64,000 nucleotides of DNA from UBA5078 sp033721235 (GTDB lineage Bacteria > Pseudomonadota > Gammaproteobacteria > Pseudomonadales > Pseudohongiellaceae), in assembly GCA_033721235.1 (NCBI GenBank), contig JAWWAY010000003.1:62001-126000 (forward strand), given 5' to 3'. The first letter of the stretch is position 1, and every line of letters starts with the position of its first letter. The position numbers and the translations under genes were made by a program. Below, one piece after another: positions 58,696-64,000 of this stretch. The notes beneath the pieces were generated by a model. The model searched no databases and was not told the origin of the DNA. It saw only the letters and a program-made list of their open reading frames with translations.

Positions 58696-59619
58696 TTAGA
58701 GAGCGATTACTTGATTGCCACCATTACGTTTTATTTCGTACAGTGCTTTGTCTGCTCTGTTGAATAGGGAGTCTGGGCTGTCTGTTTCGCAAAATGCGGT
58801 AACGCCGATACTGACTGTTGTCTTAATACTTTGAGAGTCGTAAACAATCTCCATATCTTCAATGGCGCTGCGCAGGCGTTCGGCTATCACTAAGGCGCCT
58901 TCTTCGTCCGTTCGGTTAAGTAGCAGGACAAACTCTTCACCGCCGAAGCGATAAGTGAGATCTGTATTACGATTACTCTTCTTCAGTAGCGCAACAACTT
59001 CTTTGAGCACTTGATCGCCCGCACTGTGCCCAAACTGATCATTGATAGCCTTAAATTTGTCGAGATCCATGACTAGGATAGATAGCTCATGTTTATGTCG
59101 GCGAGCGAGGCTAATCTCTCGATCGAGTGTGTTGCTGAGTGCAACACGGTTGCCTGCGCCGGTCAGTGGATCAGTTAACGATGCCATTAAAGCATCGCGA
59201 TACTGCAGGGCATTACGTAGTGGGCAGACGAGGGCGCCTAACATAACTTCGATGGCTTCTAAGTCCTGATCAGAGAATCTACGGGTATGGTAGAAAATGA
59301 TCTCACCAAGATGATCCTCGGAGGTAATAAGTCGGTAGCCACAGCTGTGGGAGGCTTTCTTACCGATGTTGTGCTTAAGCTGAAGGCCCTCATTGATATA
59401 CTGCAAGCCTTGGATATGCATATAAGGGTCTAGCTCTTGGCGGAAGATTTGCAGCAGCTTCTCAATGTCTAAAGTGCTCTGCAGGCTTGCCGACATGCGA
59501 TAGCGACGCTCACCGAAGTTCTCAAGCGGGCTAGGGTCTGGTGCGCTGGTTGAGCGGCTTAGGCTAACCCTGGCGCTATTGAAGTCGATTGTATTGCTGT
59601 TTTGCATTGGCGTAGCCAT
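58696..59619 (-). CDS. Diguanylate cyclase with GGEEF active site
   Basis: It makes c-di-GMP from two GTP. The 307 residues share the GAF-like N-terminal half of its neighbour (KASHSCGYRLITSEDHLGEI, about 88-107). A complete GGDEF domain follows: DPLTGAGNR, metal-binding MDLDKFKAINDQFGH (184-198), GGEEF (226-230), and the I-site R217-N-T-D220. No transmembrane segment is present, so it is cytosolic. It is transcribed just ahead of the degenerate copy, so the two are probably made together as an enzyme-receptor pair. Confidence 0.92.
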   Translation of the reverse strand: MATPMQNSNTIDFNSARVSLSRSTSAPDPSPLENFGERRYRMSASLQSTLDIEKLLQIFRQELDPYMHIQGLQYINEGLQLKHNIGKKASHSCGYRLITSEDHLGEIIFYHTRRFSDQDLEAIEVMLGALVCPLRNALQYRDALMASLTDPLTGAGNRVALSNTLDREISLARRHKHELSILVMDLDKFKAINDQFGHSAGDQVLKEVVALLKKSNRNTDLTYRFGGEEFVLLLNRTDEEGALVIAERLRSAIEDMEIVYDSQSIKTTVSIGVTAFCETDSPDSLFNRADKALYEIKRNGGNQVIAL

Positions 59620-59800
59620 GAGTACTTGCTCCTATATTGCTTCTGCCGAACACTTTTTGCCGCTTAACAGGCGTTAGGAAGTGTCTTTAGCAAGTCAATA
59701 GCGAGTATCGTGCCATTTACGCTTTTTGGAAGTACAATGCTATATAAAACAAGTGGTTACGATTTTTTGAAGGGGCTATGAGAGGGCGAAAATGCAAGGC

Positions 59801-59823
59801 TTTGCCGCCAGAATAGCGGCAAA
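59801..59823. other. Strong inverted repeat in the GGDEF-yciK spacer
   Basis: TTTGCCGC (59801-59808) pairs with GCGGCAAA (59816-59823) around CAGAATA, followed by TTTT on the plus strand. A further stem CCAG/CTGG stands beside it. The 292-bp spacer (59620-59911) separates two minus-strand units; apart from these hairpins and the GGDEF promoter region I see no gene in it. Confidence 0.45.
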
Positions 59824-59911
59824 TTTTGTCGTATTCTTGCCGGAGGGGCCTTGCCAGTGTCGTTTTTCTGGCGCGTAAGCCGCTCTCCGGTGTTTAAATT
59901 TTGTCACAAGT

Positions 59912-60661
59912 CTATTTTGGGGCTTGTGCACGCAAGCTTTGCCCTGTGGTGCCAATGCTAGCGTCATCCATAAGATAGAGATAGGTCGGCATAATGTCTG
60001 CTGGGGTGGGCAGTGTGTCTGGGTTTTCTGCAGGGTAGGCGTCTTTGCGCATGGCAGTTCTAGTCGCACCGGGATCGATGCAGTTCACTCTTACTTTGCT
60101 GGTTTGCCGCAGCTCATCCGCTAGTACTTGTGAAAAGCCTTCCACGGCAAATTTACTGACGGAGTAGGCGCCCCAGTAGGCGCGTCCTTGTTTGCCTACG
60201 CTCGAAGACGTGAACACTACACTCGCATTGGGTGCCGCCTGTAGGGCTGGGAGTAACGCCTTGGTGAGCATGAATGCTGAATTAATGTTTACTTGCATCA
60301 CTTGTAGCCATGTCTGTTCGTTGTAAAAGCTTATGGGGGCTTTGGGGCCCAAGAGCGCTGCATTATTGAGTAGTCCATCGAGGTGGCCAAACTGTTCCAT
60401 GATGCTTTCCGCGACCATTTTGTAGTCCTCAACGCTCGCTTTCTCTAGGTCCAGTGGCAGAATCACGGGCTCTGGAGCCTTAAGCGCTAGGATCTCGTCA
60501 TACACTTTTTCCAGTTTTTCCAAAGTGCGGCCCAATAGTATGACGCGAGCTCCTTGACGGGCATAGGCAATAGCGGCTCCCTTGCCTATCCCGGCGCCAG
60601 CGCCGGTAACGAGAATCGTACGATTTGCCAATGAGTTGGGTTGGGCTTGAAAGTCTTTCAT
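59912..60661 (-). CDS. yciK: YciK-family short-chain dehydrogenase
   Basis: This Rossmann-fold NAD(P)-dependent oxidoreductase of 249 residues has the cofactor motif TGAGAGIGKG (about 20-29), NNAALLG, the catalytic Ser in FTSSSVG and YSVSK with the catalytic Tyr/Lys. The substrate is unknown. In Pseudomonas yciK follows ubiG-mupP, as here (31 nt after mupP). Confidence 0.92.
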   Translation of the reverse strand: MKDFQAQPNSLANRTILVTGAGAGIGKGAAIAYARQGARVILLGRTLEKLEKVYDEILALKAPEPVILPLDLEKASVEDYKMVAESIMEQFGHLDGLLNNAALLGPKAPISFYNEQTWLQVMQVNINSAFMLTKALLPALQAAPNASVVFTSSSVGKQGRAYWGAYSVSKFAVEGFSQVLADELRQTSKVRVNCIDPGATRTAMRKDAYPAENPDTLPTPADIMPTYLYLMDDASIGTTGQSLRAQAPK

Positions 60662-60691
60662 GGTGGTTGTCCGGCTTGTATTTAGATGAAT

Positions 60692-61399
60692 TTAGATGAT
60701 GTGGTCTGCGAGTGCCGCTGTGGGCAATCCTATAAGTCTTGCCAGATGAGCGACATCCTTAGCGATATAGTCGGCGCCCCATTGAGAGATAGGGGGCGAG
60801 CTTGGAACATAGCCATAGGCCACGGCAATACTGGGTAGCCGCGCTGCTTGCCCGGCCTGAATATCACGTGGATGGTCTCCAATATAAATGGCTCGTGTCG
60901 GCTCTACGCCGATCTGAGAGCAGGCCAGTAGGATGGGCTCTGGATGGGGCTTGCTTTGTATCACGTGGTCGGGGCACACCAGTGCGGCACAGCGTGTATC
61001 AAGCGCTAGCTGCTGGAGAATAGGAATGCAGAAACGCTCTGGTTTATTGGTCACAATTCCCCACTTGATGCTACGCTCGTCCAAGTCGCTTAGCAGTTGC
61101 TCCATGTCCGGGTATAGCACCGCTTTAGACGATTCAAGTTGCTTGGCGTAAAGGGTCAGCAAGCGCTCCAACTGCACAGGAAAATCAGGGTGATTCTGAT
61201 CATAAGCAAAAACCAGTTCAAGCAATGCTCGCGCGCCATTGGATACTGTCGCGTGGATATCCGAGGGCGATGGGGGCTCTATTCCGGCTTCATCGCAGAG
61301 GGCTGAGATGGCGAGTTGAAAGTCCGGTGCCGTGTCAATAAGGGTCCCATCTAGGTCAAATAATACGGCCTCGGGGCTAAGCTGTTGTTCGCTGTTCAT
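60692..61399 (-). CDS. mupP: HAD phosphatase, probable MurNAc-6-phosphate phosphatase MupP
   Basis: This HAD hydrolase of 235 residues has FDLDGTLIDTAPDF (nucleophile and acid Asp), the Thr/Lys motifs GIVTNKPERF and SKPHPEPIL, and GDHPRDIQAG. It resembles phosphoglycolate phosphatase Gph. Position between ubiG and yciK is that of MupP, which dephosphorylates MurNAc-6-P in peptidoglycan recycling in Pseudomonas; that role is inferred from context. It begins 2 nt after the ubiG stop. Confidence 0.85.
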   Translation of the reverse strand: MNSEQQLSPEAVLFDLDGTLIDTAPDFQLAISALCDEAGIEPPSPSDIHATVSNGARALLELVFAYDQNHPDFPVQLERLLTLYAKQLESSKAVLYPDMEQLLSDLDERSIKWGIVTNKPERFCIPILQQLALDTRCAALVCPDHVIQSKPHPEPILLACSQIGVEPTRAIYIGDHPRDIQAGQAARLPSIAVAYGYVPSSPPISQWGADYIAKDVAHLARLIGLPTAALADHII

Positions 61400-61401
61400 G
61401 C

Positions 61402-62130
61402 TTAATACTCTGGTCGAGTGAAGTGAGCCAGATAATTAACAGAGACATCTTTGTTAAGGCTGTAGCGCTTGCTTAAAGGGTTGTAGCCCATGCCTTTCAT
61501 TTCGCCCGTTTCAAGACGGCAAGCCCGCGTCCAGCTGGCCAGCTCCGATGGCTTAATGAATTTGGCAAAATCGTGAGTCCCCTTGGGAAGTAGGTTGAGA
61601 ATGTATTCGGCCCCAAGGACAGCGAATACATAGGCCTTAGGGTTGCGATTAATCGTGGAGAAAAACAGCTGTCCACCGGGCTTGGCAAGCTTGGCGCACG
61701 CTCTGACGATGGATTCTGGGTCAGGGACGTGCTCCAACATCTCGAGGCAGGTGACGACATCGTATTGACCCGCTTCCCTCTCGGCCATGTCTTCGGCAGA
61801 TATGTTCTCGTAGCGAATATCCAGCCCACTCTCCAGTTTATGAAGGCGAGCGACCGCCAAGGAAGCCTCGGCCAAGTCTATTGCGGTGACATTAGCGCCA
61901 TGCTGAGCCATCGCTTCGCTCAAGATGCCGCCGCCGCAGCCAATATCGATTACTTTCTTGCCTGCTAGGCTCGTCTTTGAACTGATAAACCCCATACGCA
62001 GAGGGTTGATTTCGTGCAGGGGTTTAAACTCGCTATTGGGGTCCCACCAGCGTGAAGCCAACGCTTCAAACTTACTAATTTCGGCTTGATCTTTGTTTTC
62101 GGGTTTTGCTGTTGTATTTGCCGCAGTCAT
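61402..62130 (-). CDS. ubiG: Ubiquinone biosynthesis O-methyltransferase UbiG
   Basis: It methylates two hydroxyls during ubiquinone synthesis, using S-adenosylmethionine. The 242 residues have FEALASRWWDPNSEFKPLHEINPLRMGFI, the SAM motif VIDIGCGGGILSEAMA, and FFSTINRNPKAY. ATG 62130 has AAGGA 7 nt ahead; a longer frame to 62175 lies inside mtaD. The start overlaps the mtaD stop (ATGA), indicating coupling. Confidence 0.96.
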   Translation of the reverse strand: MTAANTTAKPENKDQAEISKFEALASRWWDPNSEFKPLHEINPLRMGFISSKTSLAGKKVIDIGCGGGILSEAMAQHGANVTAIDLAEASLAVARLHKLESGLDIRYENISAEDMAEREAGQYDVVTCLEMLEHVPDPESIVRACAKLAKPGGQLFFSTINRNPKAYVFAVLGAEYILNLLPKGTHDFAKFIKPSELASWTRACRLETGEMKGMGYNPLSKRYSLNKDVSVNYLAHFTRPEY

Positions 62131-63479
62131 TTTGAATCCTTTGCGCTGGAGCCCGCCGATAAGCGGCTCTGCCATGTATTAATTTTCGCTTTGAGAGCGT
62201 CGAGATCGATGCGTGTAAGTTCTCCATCCTCTACCAGCGCCTTACCCGCAACCCAAACATGGCTCACTTGAGAGCTTTTGGCGCTATAGACGAGTTGTGA
62301 TAATGGGTCGTATACGGGAAGGGTGTTAAGGTGGTTCATATCCACTGCGACCATATCGGCGCTCTTTCCCACTTCTAGCGTGCCGATGATAGGGTCGAGC
62401 CCCAAGGCCTTGGCACTATTGCGAGTCGCCATTTGTAGGGCCTCATACGCTGATACGCGACTGGCATCATTGGCGACGGCCTTTGCTAGCAAGGCGGCGC
62501 TGCGCATCTCGCCAATCATATCTAGATCGTTATTGCTGGCGGCCCCATCGGTGCCAAGAGCGATATTGATATTGGCTTGCTGAAGCTTGGCGGTAGGGCA
62601 GAAGCCGCTAGCTAACTTCAAATTTGACTCGGGGCAGTGAACGATACTGGCGCCTGACTCGCTAAGGAGTGCAATGTCTTGGTCGTTCAATTGCGTGGCG
62701 TGAACGCATAATAGTCGCGGTGTCAGCAGGCCGAGTTCATACAGGCGTTCGCTAGGGCGTTTGCCGGTGTTGGCCACTGCGTCGCTGACCTCTTGCGCTG
62801 TTTCGTGCACATGCATATGAATCGGCACATCCATTTCTTCGGCCAGCATAGCAATCTTTTTTAAGGGCTCATCGGAGACCGTGTATGGGGCATGGGGGCC
62901 GAAGGCAACACTAATCAGTGGGTGATGCTTGTAATCATCGTGGAGGGCTGTCGCCTTCTGGATATATTCTTGTGCGTCTTGAGCCCAAGCGGTAGGAAAA
63001 TCGAGAACCGGAGAGGCTAGCTGGGCGCGAATACCGGTCTCATTCACGGCTTTGGCGGCAGCATCAGGGAAGAAATACATATCGGCGAAGCAGGTGGTGC
63101 CGCTCAGAAGCATCTCGGCAATGGCTAGCTGTGTTCCATCATAGACAAATTCGCTGCTTACCCACTTGCCCTCGAGAGGCCATATATGCTCTTGCAACCA
63201 CGTCTGCAGGGGCAGATCATCGGCGATTCCACGCAGTAGGCTCATGGCAGCATGGCCATGGGCGTTGACTAAGCCGGGGTGCAGGAGATGGTCGTCCAGC
63301 CGCACAGTGTCGCGGCTTGTATAGTCGCTCTGTGCCTGCTCCGAAGGCAGAATGTCTACGATCTCTCCCTTAGTGACCACAATCGCGTGGTGCTCCAAAA
63401 CTGAATCGATATCGGTTCCGGTTGCCAACCATTTGGCATGAACAATGAGATCTGCAGAAATAGCGTTGGGCTGACTCAC
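62127..63479 (-). CDS. mtaD: 5-methylthioadenosine/S-adenosylhomocysteine deaminase (TRZ/ATZ family)
   Basis: This zinc amidohydrolase, of about 450 residues, deaminates methylthioadenosine and adenosylhomocysteine. Metal and substrate motifs: VNAHGHAAMSLLRG, HMHVHETAQE, CVHATQLNDQDI, and GTDGAASNNDLDMIGEM. GTG 63479, with GGAAG about 9 nt ahead, is the best start; TTG 63503 is further upstream in frame. The order mtaD-ubiG with gyrA divergent is that of Pseudomonas. Confidence 0.92.
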   Translation of the reverse strand: MSQPNAISADLIVHAKWLATGTDIDSVLEHHAIVVTKGEIVDILPSEQAQSDYTSRDTVRLDDHLLHPGLVNAHGHAAMSLLRGIADDLPLQTWLQEHIWPLEGKWVSSEFVYDGTQLAIAEMLLSGTTCFADMYFFPDAAAKAVNETGIRAQLASPVLDFPTAWAQDAQEYIQKATALHDDYKHHPLISVAFGPHAPYTVSDEPLKKIAMLAEEMDVPIHMHVHETAQEVSDAVANTGKRPSERLYELGLLTPRLLCVHATQLNDQDIALLSESGASIVHCPESNLKLASGFCPTAKLQQANINIALGTDGAASNNDLDMIGEMRSAALLAKAVANDASRVSAYEALQMATRNSAKALGLDPIIGTLEVGKSADMVAVDMNHLNTLPVYDPLSQLVYSAKSSQVSHVWVAGKALVEDGELTRIDLDALKAKINTWQSRLSAGSSAKDSK

Positions 63480-63699
63480 AAGCAATGTCTTCCGTAAAAG
63501 CAAATTTTAAAGCGCTCGATTATACCTAATAAAGGAGGAAATATCGCCCGTCGCGGCTTATAAGGGCATGAATTTCTATTGCGCTGGGAATAGGCGCAAA
63601 AAATGATAAAAAGCGCTGTAGGCGCTCAGAAGGGCTTAGAGGCGTATTTAAGTGTCAGCTAGGCTGAATTTTGTGTTATTATTGGCGACTTTTGCGAAG

Positions 63700-63796
63700 A
63701 GCTATTGATGCTAAGTAAGTAAGCCCAAAAATGGGCTTGTTCAATAGCTGTTGATTAGGTGTCTCAAGGTCTCGAACAGCGCCCTAATAGGGCGCT
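63700..63796 (+). promoter_or_regulatory. Structured leader of gyrA
   Basis: The 391-bp gap between mtaD and gyrA holds no gene that I can see but strong structure. AGCTATTGA (63700-63708) pairs with TCAATAGCT (63741-63749), enclosing AAGCCCA/TGGGCTT (63721-63738). It is followed by the near-perfect palindrome AGCGCCCTA-A-TAGGGCGCT (63778-63796). The gyrA ATG is 75 nt further on. It could be a regulatory RNA leader or supercoiling-sensitive DNA. Confidence 0.45.
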
Positions 63797-63870
63797 GGCC
63801 TAATCTATAATAAGTAAACTAATCGGTGCTCGCCCTAGGGTTTTGAGCGCCACTGAGGGATTTGTTTCAT

Positions 63871-64000
63871 ATGTCCGAATTAGCAAAACAGGTATTGCCG
63901 GTTTCACTAGAGAGTGAGATGCGTGAATCGTATCTCGCTTATGCCATGAGCGTGATTGTAGGACGTGCATTGCCGGATGTTCGCGATGGTCTTAAGCCCG
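63871..64000 (+). CDS. gyrA: DNA gyrase subunit A, N-terminal fragment
   Basis: ATG 63871 opens MSELAKQVLPVSLESEMRES, followed by YLAYAMSVIVGRALPDVRDG, the unmistakable start of GyrA. The catalytic Tyr and quinolone-resistance region lie beyond the right edge. GyrA with GyrB introduces negative supercoils. It reads away from mtaD behind the structured leader. Confidence 0.97.
   Translation, partial: MSELAKQVLPVSLESEMRESYLAYAMSVIVGRALPDVRDGLKP

Overview
The window is about 64 kb of densely packed chromosome from a motile gammaproteobacterium. Gene order resembles Pseudomonas, Marinobacter and Cellvibrio-type genomes: fleSR-fliE...flhF-fleN-fliA-cheYZAB-parC-parP-cheW-fipA next to ccmABCDEFGHI, then mtaD-ubiG-mupP-yciK beside gyrA, and metG and dcd near rnfA. 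Both strands read as ordinary coding DNA. I see no tRNA or rRNA genes, insertion sequences, phage genes or CRISPR arrays. The taxonomic placement is inferred from gene order and protein resemblance only.

Layout. 1-7.7 kb: the start of rnfA (minus strand), an MscS-type channel, a ModE-like DNA-binding protein, a 54-residue rubredoxin, metG, an HDOD protein, a secreted Deg protease of plant DEG9-like architecture, and dcd. 7.8-37 kb: one polar-flagellum and chemotaxis block on the plus strand. It holds the two-component pair fleSR, basal body and export genes (fliE to flhA), the placement and number regulators flhF and fleN, sigma-28 (fliA), and the chemotaxis core with polar array positioning (parC, parP) and FipA. 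Four good sigma-54 promoters (before fleS, fliK, fliL and flhA), a fifth candidate (before cheW), FleQ-like boxes and one sigma-28 promoter (before cheY) give the control tiers. fleQ/flrA, flagellin and motCD are not in the window.

37-46.5 kb: a nitric-oxide module (nsrR, group 1 truncated haemoglobin, 2Fe-2S flavin reductase) with a fitting NsrR-type operator, followed by the complete cytochrome c maturation operon ccmABCDEFGHI. 46.7-50.4 kb: an acyl-CoA synthetase, moaA, moaB, and a 440-bp interval holding two convergent, unannotated small reading frames with good ribosome-binding sites, a strong hairpin and a repeated GTAACAC motif. 50.4-57.7 kb: a HemD-like protein, a Crc-like exonuclease III with its catalytic residues intact, a periplasmic cyclophilin, a YciI-like protein, and yciO-trpS-scpA-scpB-rluB.

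57.7-64 kb, mostly minus strand: two tandem GGDEF proteins, one catalytically dead but with an intact c-di-GMP I-site; then yciK, mupP, ubiG and mtaD; and divergently the first 43 codons of gyrA behind a highly structured leader.

The observations most worth a second look are the convergent small-ORF locus (49991-50380), the degenerate GGDEF protein that may be a c-di-GMP receptor, the NO module placed between the motility and ccm blocks, a repeated hairpin shared by the fliK/fliL and ccmB/ccmC spacers, and the DEG9-like secreted protease.
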